From contig NC_060112.1 in the NCBI RefSeq assembly GCF_021155765.1, positions 7,874,001 through 7,938,000 on the forward strand: a stretch of 64,000 nt of DNA, read 5' to 3'. Positions 13,311 through 26,409 of this stretch are shown in pieces (within the stretch, counting starts at the first letter, position 1; every line of letters begins with the position of its first letter). Source of the DNA: Diprion similis (lineage: Eukaryota; Arthropoda; Insecta; Hymenoptera; Diprionidae). The translations under genes were made by a program, and so were the position numbers. A model generated the notes under the pieces. The model searched no databases. It was not told where the DNA came from and saw only the letters and a program-made list of their open reading frames with translations.

Positions 13311-16155
13311 ATGCACCAGCCAGTGATAGAAACCTGGGCCGTGAGTTGTCTACTAGCAATCTACGTCGGACCTCTTTGTGGAAGTCCTGTCAGGCCGCAT
13401 TGGACTCCTCAACAATCGGGCAAGGCTGTCAAATATCCACAGACCGGAAACGAGTACCCCGTACATGCTGATTATGGGAAGGAATACCGAGGTTCAGTAA
13501 ATTCCCAATTTGAAAGTAACGATCCATCCCAGCCAAAGCAGTGGTGGCGGTCGCGAAATCATCCAGCTCGATATCCTAAGGTAAGTTCACTTTTGGTTTC
13601 AGGTTTAAAAATATATTTTTACGTATGAAGATCAGCTGAGATAATTGAGTCAAGCAAAGTCATGTGGATGAATAGGAACTTAGAATTCTTAGTCGCATCT
13701 TATAATCAACTTTGAATAGAACATTTGAGTGTAATAAGCATCAGATTCTGACACAAGTGAGAAAATTTAGAAAGTCAATATCCAAATCATTGTAAAATCT
13801 TAGCTAATTATGATACTTCTTTTAACCAGGGATATGACCATGGTGACGAGTACTTAAACTCGTTTCGAAAAGACCAGAAATCATACTATCAGAGCCTGTC
13901 ACAGGTGACCGAAAATCCTTCGAGAAAAATTCAAGACGAAGAAAGGTTCTCTGCCATGCCGGGAACACATAGTTACTACCAAGACTATCTTCCCCTCGAC
14001 GTTGAAGACGCGGATCCTGACTCGAAGGAATATGATATGAAGAAGCTAATTGGTGAAGTCGATCTTTCGAATCCTTACGATGAAATCGACAGAAAAGTGG
14101 AAAATTCTACTACTGAAAGGGTCGCATCGCTTATTACGAAGATGTTGTTGGAAGAGAATTCTTATGTACCAAGTCTAAGTGACTTGGAGATCCTAAATTC
14201 TTTGGAGGATAAAATAATTGCAAAGGCCACCGTTCCAGAAGAAATCAAACGAGGAGTCAGACAGATATCAAGTCAGCAGAAGCCAGCAGCAGTCTTCACG
14301 TTGGCCAGGTTGGCTTTTGAGGTTGGTTTTCTATTTTGTGAGACGTAAGAAATTTCACAAATGCTTGTCTCTTACTGATGTGGCATTCATAAAGACGCAA
14401 TTCGACATTGAAACTAATTTCATTTGATCTTCAAATCGAGGAATTTCATATCAGAGAAAATCCTCGAATTACAAAAGGATTCCGCCATAAAATAAGATCA
14501 CAACTGGTCGTTTATACAGTAATATTGTACTGTAAAAGGGTAGAGAGGAAGAAGCTAGGTATGCAAACTTGTTCCAAGCGCACCAACGCTTCCTCAATTA
14601 GGTATTATACCTATATTTATCTATCGGCTATTATACTGCACACTTGCACAAAAATTTAAAAAGCACGTTCATTATATCCAGTCTTGTCTAACGAGAGCTC
14701 GATCTAATAAATGCGAATTACCGTGTACATCAATGAATTCATTGTCTGCTGCTCCAGAATTTTTACATGCCGAACGAAAAAGCCTACGGCTAAAACAACG
14801 AACCAGAGAGGCGAGAGTTACGTTTTAGAAAATTAATGAACTGCCGTAACGGTGGCGATATCGATATAACGTACGTCATGGTAACATTTACGTGTCACAT
14901 CAATGAAGGCACAGGCAATGACAAGGTGATTAACTGGACATGCAAAGGAGAAAGTTTGTTTTATCGACGAAGTTATGGGTGTAGATGATATATGTATACA
15001 TTATTATTGGATTACGTTCACGTAACGTTATATCGATATGGCCTAAGAATATTACACATGGTTTTGATCTTTTCAAACAGCATTTAACCGGATCGTGTTT
15101 TATTTCGGTTTTCAAATTCGGCGAGTTTTCATATGCAAAGGAATGCACTTCAAAATCTTGTTCTATGCAGCGTCTTGCCTGTATCATGATGTAAAGCATT
15201 TATCATCATTATTCAAACGTTGAAAAACAGTTTCCCAGCAGCTAGAATTTGTTTACTGTATTGCAATGATAAAGTTGGATAACCATGAAAAAGATACTCA
15301 GCTATTGGTATTATTTTGAAACGGACAAAAAAACGCCGGGTAAGCGGATAATTATTGCAATATAATTCGAATCAGTAACGATAGGAAATTTCTTTACCGA
15401 CGCTTTCTGGACCATGCCTCTCACTGCTGAACTAAGTTTTGAAAGCCTCCATTTTTCCAGCAGTTTTCGGCAATCTTTGAGCAATGTGCAATTTTTCAGT
15501 CAATTGCTTGTTGGAATAAAGACGTTTCGAATTATCTGGATACCTGCTATAGGCAATGCACCTACAGGAGATAAGTTACCGATGGAGCTATTTACCGTCG
15601 GTCGGTACAACCTTGTTTACGTTGTTTCAGAAAGTGAACGATACTAAATCAGCGGTCAACCAGATTGGTGCCATCATTAGCAGCAATATTTCACCCGATG
15701 TTCCATCTACCTCGCGCCCCTCGATTACCACAAGTGCTGCAACTAGCGTGAGCAGTACTTTGTCAGATGCGAATACAACTATGACCACAACCACAACGGA
15801 AGCTCCTTTCGTGCTAACGAGATCTGCACTGCTGGGAATTATCAGGAGAAATCTCAGAGGATTGGTCAGATTGTTCAATATTGAGTGGCGGGAGGCGTTG
15901 AATGTAAGATTTTGGATGATGACAGTTTTTAATTATGCTTGAATATCTGTAGACTATCTGCATAATGTCGACGGTTTCAGAGTACAAGAAAATAATAGTC
16001 ATAAAAGCATTCGCATCAAGTCACAGTCATGTATTCATTTAATGGATTTGTCTAAAATTATTTCACAGCAATCCCAAGTATCGGTGAGAGACTTTCAACG
16101 GGATCTTGGGAACCAAATTCGACCCTACCTCGAAGACAATCCCAACTTAAACTAA
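13311..16155 (+). CDS. Gene A: secreted acidic protein with Thr/Ser-rich segment, 373 aa, unrecognised
   Basis: Four coding exons join in frame, all introns phase 0: 13311-13580, 13830-14321, 15631-15903, 16069-16155 (TAA 16153-16155). Donors are GTAAGT, GTTGGT and GTAAGA; acceptors are CCAG, TCAG and ACAG. The start ATG sits directly after an acceptor (TTACAG), so the 5'UTR lies in an upstream exon. Residues 1-24 form a signal peptide (hydrophobic VSCLLAIYVGPLCG, cleavage near CG-SP). Residues 25-90 are rich in Trp, Tyr and Pro. Residues 91-254 are acidic and charged with predicted helical stretches (TERVASLITKMLLEE). Exon 3 carries a Thr/Ser-rich, mucin-like run with repeated T. Potential N-glycosylation sites include NST, NDT, NIS and NTT. 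The function is unknown; an extracellular role is inferred. The exon 2/3 junction (LAFE then KVNDTKSAVNQI) faintly resembles the junction motif of genes B-D. The GTTGGT donor is the weakest site in the model. Confidence 0.75.
14854..15043. mobile_element. Small inverted-repeat element (MITE candidate) in intron 2 of gene A
   Basis: ATATCGATATAACGT at 14858-14872 is matched by its exact reverse complement at 15025-15039. Allowing one mismatch the arms extend to 19 bp with GGC/GCC ends, enclosing about 190 bp. No convincing target-site duplication is seen. It lies wholly within the intron between 14322 and 15630. Confidence 0.4.
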
Positions 16156-17429
16156 TTATTTGGTTAAGAAATTGGAGCAGCCATCGTAGAATAGTCATTT
16201 ATTCCATATTTAGGATCGCATTAAGTATTGTCAATTGATTGTATTTTATGAGTTCAATTTAGAAATGACCAAAGACTGCATTTGTCATAAGTGAAATACT
16301 TGAGTGGATTAATTCAACTACTGCCTATACCTAAACATCGTAATTTATTTATATTTATTATTTTAAATATTGATTTGTACAGTTATTTCTCAACCATAAG
16401 TAGGTATAATTTTCCTGTAATTTATTGTACATAGTCCTGTTTAGGGTCAATGCGTAACATATTATCTGTGGTGATTTTTGCATGATTTCTTTAATAACAA
16501 ATTGAAGCGTGTTTCAATTTTTTAGATTGTGAACTCATTGCAGTAGATATAATGTAAAATTATTTGTCAAATGTACATCTATTCGTAAAGCATAAGTAAA
16601 GTTTCACGTCAAAATTGAATACGTAACCATGCTTCAGACCAATCCTATCGAATATTGTCCTACACAAAGTCATCGTACCCAAAATTATGCTACAAAATAT
16701 TATCCCATACAAAGCCATAGTACTAGAAAGATGAGCAATAAAAAATACTATATTCTATTGCAAGTGCGGAAAGTAGGCAATGTTCGACTAGTATGAAGTT
16801 TGCAGCATGAGTCAATGGCGACTGCTGTAATCACACAAATCAGGCACCGCCCATCCGCACCTGTGATACGCGCTATTTTTTCCAACACTTGCGGTGAAGA
16901 GTTTAGTTTGCAATATAACAGAGGCTCCACTGACAGCGCGTAAAATTAAGGTTAGACAACCTAAGCTCGATTCGATAGGGCGTGAAATTGATTGATTCGA
17001 ATTATTTGAAAGTGCGTATGCGCCAAAGTACCCCTAGTCCACGGAATCGGGCGCTTCAGTAATGCACATGATCCAACGTCGATTGAATAAAGTGTTTGAA
17101 AATGGATCACTTGATCCTTGCTTTACAAGTAGGTCTTCGGAATTCCTAGGTTGCGCGATAAGGGCAAGAAGATGAGGATTACAGACATAATCACACGAGT
17201 GAAATCGTTTTCTGCCTGTCAGGCAAACGAGTTTTTCTGGAGCAGTTCATTTGTAGGTGAATCATTTAAAGCACGTAAGTCGGATGCAGGAAATTGCTGA
17301 TTCCATGCGCACTTCGGGAACGAGCAAACATCAAGGTGGAAAGTTGTATGATAGTTTCATGAGTGTGGTGAGGAAAGGTTTCGGAGGGCTATTAGACACA
17401 AAATAGCTGTTTTCGTTCGTACGTAGAAC
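16156..17429. other. 3'UTR of gene A and intergenic stretch up to the satellite
   Basis: AT-rich up to about 16740, then GC-richer to 17430. An imperfect direct repeat of about 43 bp sits at about 16650-16735 (AATATT..CC.ACACAAAG then ATATTATCCCATACAAAG). No coding exon is supported. Confidence 0.45.
16737..16742 (+). terminator. Candidate polyadenylation signal of gene A
   Basis: This AATAAA lies about 580 bases after the gene A stop. I saw no earlier AATAAA after the stop, so the 3'UTR would be long and AT-rich. An alternative non-canonical signal could be used earlier. Confidence 0.4.
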
Positions 17430-18640
17430 GTAGAGGTTAACACCCGAGTGCAATCCGCCGGTTAGATTTATGGTAAAGATTTTGATGCTTTTATGTGATG
17501 CTGCAATGGATTCTCTGATATACCGTATCGACATGATTTTGTGAAATGAATCATTGAGACAAACTGTGGAATCGCTATGAGCAACAAATGAAGAGTTACA
17601 GCCAAAAATTTATTGATTTCGTGTGTAATTCCTCTTCTGCTGGTCCTAAGCGTATTTTTGAATCTCTTTTGCATTTCTCGAGGTTCAATTGAGGTAATAA
17701 GAGTCTGGCGGAGTGATTCTCAGACGACGAGTTTCGAGATTGTTAGAATCGCTGTGAGGCAAATCTAACACCTGACCATTTAATTTCTTAGTATTGAGCT
17801 CATTTTGTAACATTACCAGATGATTTATTCGATGCACTGTGACAACGTAATGATGCAAGGTTCGAAAATGTCACGCAGTTCGTATACGCTGCATGCAACA
17901 GATTGGGAAATGCAGCCATAAAACAGATAGTTCCTCTGCAAATAGTAGTGAATATCTTTTGCTGCGTTTCCTGAGTTCACAGGGGTCTAATTGGTCAGAA
18001 AACGACGATATCAATTTATTCAAAAACCACAAATTTTCTGCTCGAAATGTGGCAAGGCTAACCCCGTTGTATTTTTTGAGAATATATCGACGATTTTGGG
18101 ATGTGCTACGAACAGTTCTTTCATGCACTATTCCAACGTATTTTTGCAGGAGAAATCGATCTAGCACAGTCCCAATACGCTGCGAACAAGGAATCAAAAG
18201 TTACAGCCGCAAAACTAAAAATTTTAGTCGTCATTTCTCTGCTGTTGGTCCGACGCTCTTTATCATGTGTTTTCTGAATTCCTTGAGGTCGAATTACTCT
18301 AGAAATAGTCATACGAATCAATTCCGAAAAAAAAAATTTTCGGCTCCAGGAATGAGCAAAAACGTAAGGCTAACCCCTTTGGATTTTTGGCGAAAATTTC
18401 GACGATTCTAGAAAGTGCTGGAATAAATCGTCGGGCACTATTCCGACGTAATTTTGCGAAAGAAATCGACTAAGCGCAGTCCCAATACGCTGCGAGCAAC
18501 GCATCAAAAGTTACAGCCGGAAAACTGGAGATTTTCGTCTTCATTCCTCTGTTGTTGGTCCGACGCTCTTTTTCATGTGTTTTTTGAGTTCCTGGGGGTC
18601 AAACTACTCGAGAAATGGTCATACAAATCGATTCGAAGGG
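17430..18640. repeat. Diverged left edge of the satellite array
   Basis: Recognisable but heavily mutated monomers. The stretch 17430-17700 aligns with the consensus through words such as ATTTTGATG, GTGCTGCAAT-like, GAGCAACAAATGAAGAGTTACAGCC and TCTGCTGGTCC. The next copies, from about 17880 and 18190, are progressively closer to consensus. The stretch between about 17700 and 17880 is too degraded to align with confidence. Confidence 0.75.
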
Positions 18641-20479
18641 TAAAAATTTTCAGCTCCGAAAATGAGCAAAAAAGTAAGGCTAACCCCTTTGGATTTCTGA
18701 CGAAAATTTTGATGATTCTAAAAAGTGCTGCAATCAATTCTTTGAGGCACTATTCCGAAGTAATTTTGCGAGAGGAATCGATTAAGCGCAGTCCCAATAG
18801 GCTGCGAGCAACGCATCAGAAGTTACAGCGGAAAAACTGGAAATTTTCGTCGTCATTTCTCTGCTGTGGGTCCGACGCTCTTTTTTCTGTGTTTTCTGAG
18901 TTCCTGGGGGTCGAATTACTCTAGAAATGGTCATACGAATCGATTCCAAGGGTAAAAATTTTCGGCTCCGAAAATAAGCAAAAAAGTAAGGCTAACCCCT
19001 TTGGATTTCTGACGAAAATTTTGATGATTCTGAAAAGTGCTGCAATTAATTCTTTGAGGCACTATTCCGAAGTAATTTTGCGAGAGGAATCGATTAAGCG
19101 CAATCCCAATAGGCTGCGAGCAACGCATCAAAAGTTACAGCCAAAAAACTGGAGATTTTCGTGGTCATTTCTCTGCTGTTGGTCCGACGCTCTTTTTCAT
19201 GTGTTTTTTGAGTTCCTGGGGGTCGATTTACTCTAGAAATGGTCATACAAATCGATTCGGAGGGTGAAACATTTCGGCTCCAAAAATGAGCAAAAAAGTA
19301 AGGCTAACCCCTTCGGATTTTTGGCGAAAATTTTGACGATTCTGGAAAGTGCTGCAATTATTTCTTTGAGGCACTATTCCGAAGTAATTTTGCGAGAGGA
19401 ATCGATTAAGCGCAGTCCCAATAGGCTGCGAGCAACGCATCAAAAGTTACAGCTGAAAAACTGGAGATTTTCGTCGTCATTTCTCTGCTGTTGGTCCGAC
19501 GCTCTTTCTCATGTGTTTTCTGAGTTCCTGGGGGTCGAATTACTCTAGAAATGGTCATACAAATCGATTCAGAGGGAGAAAATTTTCAGTTCCAAAAATG
19601 AGCAAAAAAGTAAGGCTAACCCCTTTGGATTTTTGGCGAAAATTTTGACGATTTTGGAAAGTGCTGCAATTGATTCTTCGAGGCACTATTTTGACGTAAT
19701 TTTGCGAGAGGAATCGATTAAGCGCAGTCCCAATAGGCTGCGAGCAACGCATCAAAAGTTACAGCTGAAAAACTGGAGATTTTCGTCGTCATTTCTCTGC
19801 TGTTGGTCCGACGCTCTTTCTCATGTGTTTTCTGAGTTCCTGGGGGTCGAATTACTCTAGAAATGGTCATACAAATCGATTCAGAGGGAGAAAATTTTCA
19901 GTTCCAAAAATGAGCAAAAAAGTAAGGCTAACCCCTTTGGATTTTTGGCGAAAATTTTGACGATTTTGGAAAGTGCTGCAATTGATTCTTCGAGGCACTA
20001 TTTTGACGTAATTTTGCGAGAGGAATCGATTGAGCGCAGTCCCAATAGGCTGCGAGCAACGCATCAAAAGTTACAGCCAAAAAACTGGAGATTTTTGTCG
20101 TCATTTCTCTGCTGTTGGTCCGACGCTCTTTCTCATGTGTTTTCTGAGTTCCTAGGGGTCGAATTACTCTAGAAATGGTCATACAAATCGATTCGGAGGG
20201 TGAAAATTTTCGGCTCCAAAAATGAGCAAAAAAGTAAGGCTAACCCCTTTGGATTTCTGACGAAAATTTTGTTGATTCTAAAAAGTGCTGCAATTAATTG
20301 ATTAAGGCACTATTCCGGAGTAATTTTGGGAGAGGAATCGATTAAGCGCAGTCCCAATAGGCTGCGAGCAACGCATCAAAAGTTACAGCTGAAAAACTGG
20401 AGATTTTCGTCGTCATTTCTCTGCTGTTAGTCCGACGCTCTTTCTCATGTGTTTTCTGAGTTCCTGGGGGTCGAATTAC

Positions 20480-23400
20480 TCTAGAAATGGTCATACAAAT
20501 CGATTCAGAGGGAGAAAATTTTCAGTTCCAAAAATGAGCAAAAAAGTAAGGCCCTTTGGATTTTTGGCGAAAATTTTGACGATTTTGGAAAGTGCTGCAA
20601 TTGATTCTTCGAGGCACTATTTTGACGTAATTTTGCGAGAGGAATCGATTGAGCGCAGTCCCAATAGGCTGCGAGCAACGCATCAAAAGTTACAGCCAAA
20701 AAACTGGAGATTTTTGTCGTCATTTCTCTGCTGTTGGTCCGACGCTCTTTCTCATGTGTTTTCTGAGTTCCTAGGGGTCGAATTACTCTAAAAATGGTCA
20801 TACAAATCGATTGGGAGGGTGAAAATTTTCGGCTCCAAAAATGAGCAAAAAAGTAAGGCTAACCCCTTTGGATTTCTGACGAAAATTTTGTTGATTCTAA
20901 AAAGTGCTGCAATTAATTGATTAAGGCACTATTCCGAAGTAATTTTGCGAGAGGAATCGATTAAGCGCAGTCCCAATAGGCTGCGAGCAACGCATCAAAA
21001 GTTACAGCTGAAAAACTGGAGATTTTCGTCGTCATTTCTCTGCTGTTGGTCCGACGCTCTTTCTCATGTGTTTTCTGAGTTCCTGGGGGTCGAATTACTC
21101 TAGAAATGGTCATACAAATCGATTCAGAGGGAGAAAATTTTCAGTTCCAAAAATGAGCAAAAAAGTAAGGCTAACCCCTTTGGATTTTTGGCGAAAATTT
21201 TGATGATTCTGGAAAGTGCTGCAATTGATTCTTTGAGGCACTATTCCGACGTAATTTCGCGAAAGGAATCGATCAAGCGCAGTTTCAACAGGCTGCGAGC
21301 AACGCATCAAAAGTTACGGCCGAAAAACTGGAGATTTTCGTCGTCATTTCTCTGCTGTTGGTCCGACGCTTTTTTTCATGTGTTTTCTGAGTTCCTGGGG
21401 GTCGAATTACTCTAGAAATGGTCATACAAATCGATTCCGAGGGTGGAAATTTTCGGCTTCAAAAATGAGCAAAAAAGTAAGGCTAACCCCTTTGGATTTT
21501 TAGCGAAAATTTTGATGATTCTGAAAAGTACTGCAATAAATTCTTTGAGGCACTATTCCGGAGTAATTTTGCGAGAGAAATCGATTAGGCGCAGTCCCAA
21601 TAGGCTGCGAGCAACGCATCAAAAGTTACAGCCGAAAAACTGGAGATTTTCGTCGTCATTTCTCTGCTGTTGGTCCAACGCTCTTTTTCATGTGTTTTTT
21701 GAGTTCCTGGGGGTCAATTTACTCGAGAAATGGTCATACAAATCAAATCGGAGGGTGAAAATTTTCGGCTCCAAAAATGAGCAAAAAAGTAAGGCTAACC
21801 CCTTTGGATTTTTGGCGAAAATTTTGACGATTCTGGAAAGTGCTGCAATGATTTCTTTGAGGCACTATTCCGAAGTAATTTTGCGAGGGGAATCGATTAA
21901 GCGCAGTCCCAATAGGCTGCGAGCAACGCATCAAAAGTTACAGCTGAAAAACTGGAGATTTTCGTCGTCATTTCTCTGCTGTTGGTCCGACGCTCTTTTT
22001 TATGTGTTTTCTGAGTTCCTGGGGGTCGAATTACTCTAGAAATGGTCATACAAATCGATTCCGAGGGTGGAAATTTTCGGCTCCAAAAATGAGCAAAAAA
22101 GTAAGGCTAACCCCTTTGGATTTTTGGCGAAAATTTTGACGATTCTGGAAAGTGCTGCAATTATTTCTTTGAGGCACTATTCCGAAGTAATTTTGCGGGA
22201 GGAATCGATTAAGCGCAGTCCCAATAGGCTGCGAGCAACGCATCAAAAGTTACAGCCGAAAAACTGGAGATTTTCGTCGTCATTTCTCTGCTGTTGGTCC
22301 GACGCTCTTTTTCATGTGTTTTTTGAGTTCCTGGGGGTCGATTTACTCGAGAAATGGTCATACAAATCGAATCGGAGGGTGAAAATTTTCGGCTCCAAAA
22401 ATGAGCAAAAAAGTAAGGCTAACCCCTTCGGATTTTTGGCGAAAATTTTGACGATTCTGGAAAGTGCTGCAATTATTTCTTTGAGGCACTATTCCGAAGT
22501 AATTTTGCGAGAGGAATCGATTAAGCGCAGTCCCAATAGGCTGCGAGCAACGCATCAAAAGTTACAGCTGAAAAACTGGAGATTTTCGTCGTCATTTCTC
22601 TGCTGTTGGTCCGACGCTCTTTCTCATGTGTTTTCTGAGTTCCTGGGGGTCGAATTACTCTAGAAATGGTCATACAAATCGATTCAGAGGGAGAAAATTT
22701 TCAGTTCCAAAAATGAGCAAAAAAGTAAGGCTAACCCCTTTGGATTTTTGGCGAAAATTTTGACGATTTTGGAAAGTGCTGCAATTGATTCTTCGAGGCA
22801 CTATTTTGACGTAATTTTGCGAGAGGAATCGATTGAGCGCAGTCCCAATAGGCTGCGAGCAACGCATCAAAAGTTACAGCCAAAAAACTGGAGATTTTTG
22901 TCGTCATTTCTCTGCTGTTGGTCCGACGCTCTTTCTCATGTGTTTTCTGAGTTCCTAGGGGTCGAATTACTCTAGAAATGGTCATACAAATCGATTCGGA
23001 GGGTGAAAATTTTCGGCTCCAAAAATGAGCAAAAAAGTAAGGCTAACCCCTTTGGATTTCTGACGAAAATTTTGTTGATTCTAAAAAGTGCTGCAATTAA
23101 TTGATTAAGGCACTATTCCGAAGTAATTTTGCGAGAGGAATCGATTAAGCGCAGTCCCAATAGGCTGCGAGCAACGCATCAAAAGTTACAGCTGAAAAAC
23201 TGGAGATTTTCGTCGTCATTTCTCTGCTGTTGGTCCGACGCTCTTTCTCATGTGTTTTCTGAGTTCCTGGGGGTCGAATTACTCTAGAAATGGTCATACA
23301 AATCGATTCAGAGGGAGAAAATTTTCAGTTCCAAAAATGAGCAAAAAAGTAAGGCTAACCCCTTTGGATTTTTGGCGAAATTTTTGGTGATTCTGGAAAG

Positions 23401-24848
23401 TGCTGCAATTGATTCTTTGAGGCACTATTCCGACGTAATTTCGCGAAAGGAATCGATCAAGCGCAGTTTCAACAGGCTGCGAGCAACGCATCAAAAGTTA
23501 CGGCCGAAAAACTGGAGATTTTCGTCGTCATTTCTCTGCTGTTGGTCCGACGCTTTTTTTCATGTGTTTTCTGAGTTCCTGGGGGTCGAATTACTCTAGA
23601 AATGGTCATACAAATCGATTCCGAGGGTGGAAATTTTCGGCTTCAAAAATGAGCAAAAAAGTAAGGCTAACCCCTTTGGATTTTTAGCGAAAATTTTGAT
23701 GATTCTGAAAAGTACTGCAATTAATTCTTTGAGGCACTATTCCGGAGTAATTTTGCGAGAGGAATCGATTAGGCGCAGTCCCAATAGGCTGCGAGCAACG
23801 CATCAAAAGTTACAGCCGAAAAACTGGAGATTTTCGTCGTCATTTCTCTGCTGTTGGTCCAACGCTCTTTTTCATGTGTTTTTTGAGTTCCTGGGGGTCA
23901 ATTTACTCGAGAAATGGTCATACAAATCAAATCGGAGGGTGAAAATTTTCGGCTCCAAAAATGAGCAAAAAAGTAAGGCTAACCCCTTTGGATTTTTGGC
24001 GAAAATTTTGACGATTCTGGAAAGTGCTGCAATGATTTCTTTGAGGCACTATTCCGAAGTAATTTTGCGAGAGGAATCGATTAAGCGCAGTCCCAATAGG
24101 CTGCGAGCAACGCATCAAAAGTTACAGCTGAAAAACTGGAGATTTTCGTCGTCATTTCTCTGCTGTTGGTCCGACGCTCTTTTTTATGTGTTTTCTGAGT
24201 TCCTGGGGGTCGAATTACTCTAGAAATGGTCATACAAATCGATTCCGAGGGTGGAAATTTTCGGCTCCAAAAATGAGCAAAAAAGTAAGGCTAACCCCTT
24301 TGGATTTTTGGCGAAAATTTTGACGATTCTGGAAAGTGCTGCAATTATTTCTTTGAGGCACTATTCCGAAGTAATTTTGCGGGAGGAATCGATTAAGCGC
24401 AGTCCCAATAGGCTGCGAGCAACGCATCAAAAGTTACAGCCGAAAAACTGGAGATTTTCGTCGTCATTTCTCTGCTGTTGGTCCGACGCTCTTTTTCATG
24501 TGTTTTTTGAGTTCCTGGGGGTCGATTTACTCGAGAAATGGTCATACAAATCGAATCGGAGGGTGAAAATTTTCGGCTCCAAAAATGAGCAAAAAAGTAA
24601 GGCTAACCCCTTCGGATTTTTGGCGAAAATTTTGACGATTCTGGAAAGTGCTGCAATTATTTTTTTGAGGCACTATTCCGAAGTAATTTTGCGAGAGGAA
24701 TCGATTAAGCGCAGTCCCAATAGGCTGCGAGCAACGCATCAAAAGTTACAGCTGAAAAACTGGAGATTTTCGTCGTCATTTCTCTGCTGTTGGTCCGACG
24801 CTCTTTCTCATGTGTTTTCTGAGTTCCTGGGGGTCGAATTACTCTAGA
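20480..24848. repeat. Seven-monomer (2184 bp) higher-order repeat, two tandem copies
   Basis: Variant monomers at about 20480-22660 recur in the same order at about 22670-24848, shifted by exactly 2184 bp (7 x 312) apart from the private 5 bp deletion at about 20550. Diagnostic variants include the GTTGATTCTAAAAAG monomer (20871 and 23051), the CAGTTTCAACAGG monomer (21279 and 23463), the ACTCGAGAAATGG plus CAAATCAAATCGG junction (21722 and 23906) and the GCGGGAGG monomer (22196 and 24380). Confidence 0.85.
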
Positions 24849-26409
24849 AATGGTCATACAAATCGATTCAGAGGGAGAAAATTTTCAGTTCCAAAAATGA
24901 GCAAAAAAGTAAGGCTAACCCCTTTGGATTTTTGGCGAAAATTTTGACGATTCTGGAAAGTGCTGCAATTGATTCTTTGAGGCACTATTCCGACGTAATT
25001 TCGCGAAAGGAATCGATCAAGCGCAGTTTCAATAGGCTGCGAGCAACGCATCAAAAGTTACGGCCGAAAAACTGGAGATTTTCGTCGTCATTTCACTGCT
25101 GTTGGTCCGACGCTCTTTTTCATGTGTTTTCTGAGTTCCTGGGGGTCGAATTACTCTAGAAATGGTCATACAAATCGATTCAGAGGGAGAAAATTTTCAG
25201 TTCCAAAAATGAGCAAAAAAGTAAGGCTAACCCCTTTGGATTTTTGGCGAAAATTTTGATGATTCTGGAAAGTGCTGCAATTGATTCTTTGAGGCACTAT
25301 TCCGACGTTATTTCGCGAAAGGAATCGATCAAGCGCAGTTTCAATAGGCTGCGAGCAACGCATCAAAAGTTACGGCCGAAAAACTGGAGATTTTCGTCGT
25401 CATTTCTCTGCTGTTGGTCCGACGCTTTTTTTCATGTGTTTTCTGAGTTCCTGGGGGTCGAATTACTCTAGAAATGGTCATACAAATCGATTCCGAGGGT
25501 GGAAATTTTCGGCTTCAAAAATGAGCAAAAAAGTAAGGCTAACCCCTTTGGATTTTTAGCGAAAATTTTGATGATTCTGAAAAGTACTGCAATTAATTCT
25601 TTGAGGCACTATTCCGGAGTAATTTTGCGAGAGGAATCGATTAAGCGCAGTCCCAATAGGCTGCGAGCAACGCATCAAAAGTTACAGCCGAAAAACTGGA
25701 GATTTTCGTCGTCATTTCTCTGCTGTTGGCCCAACGCTCTTTTTCATGTGTTTTTTGAGTTCCTGGGGGTCGATTCACTCGAGAAATGGTCATACAAATC
25801 GAATCGGAGGGTGAAAATTTTCGGCTCCAAAAATGAGCAAAAAAGTAAGGCTAACCCCTTTGGATTTTTGGCGAAAATTTTGACGATTCTGGAAAGTGCT
25901 GCAATGATTTCTTTGAGGCACTATTCCGAAGTAATTTTGCGAGAGGAATCGATCTAGCGCAGTCCCAATAGGCTGCGAGCAACGCATCAAAAGTTACAGC
26001 TGAAAAACTGGAGATTTTCGTCGTCATTTCTCTGCTGTTGGTCCGACGCTCTTTTTTATGTGTTTTCTGAGTTCCTGGGGGTCGAATTACTCTAGAAATG
26101 GTCATACAAATCGATTCCGAGGGTGGAAATTTTCGGCTCCAAAAATGAGCAAAAAAGTAAGGCTAACCCCTTTGGATTTTTGGCGAAAATTTTGACGATT
26201 CTGGAAAGTGCTGCAATGATTTTTTTGAGGCACTATTCCGAAGTAATTTTGCGAGAGGAATCGATTAAGCGCAGTCCCAATAGGCTGCGAGCAACGCATC
26301 AAAAGTTACAGCTGAAAAACTGGAGATTTTTGTCGTCTTTCCTCTGCTGTTGGTCCGACGCTCTTTTTCATGTGTTTTTTGAGTTCCTGGGGGTCGATTT
26401 ACTCGAGAA

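Noticed and set aside
15627..15878. 83-codon minus-strand frame rich in Val and Ser
   Set aside because: Antisense of the Thr-rich segment of gene A; no independent support.
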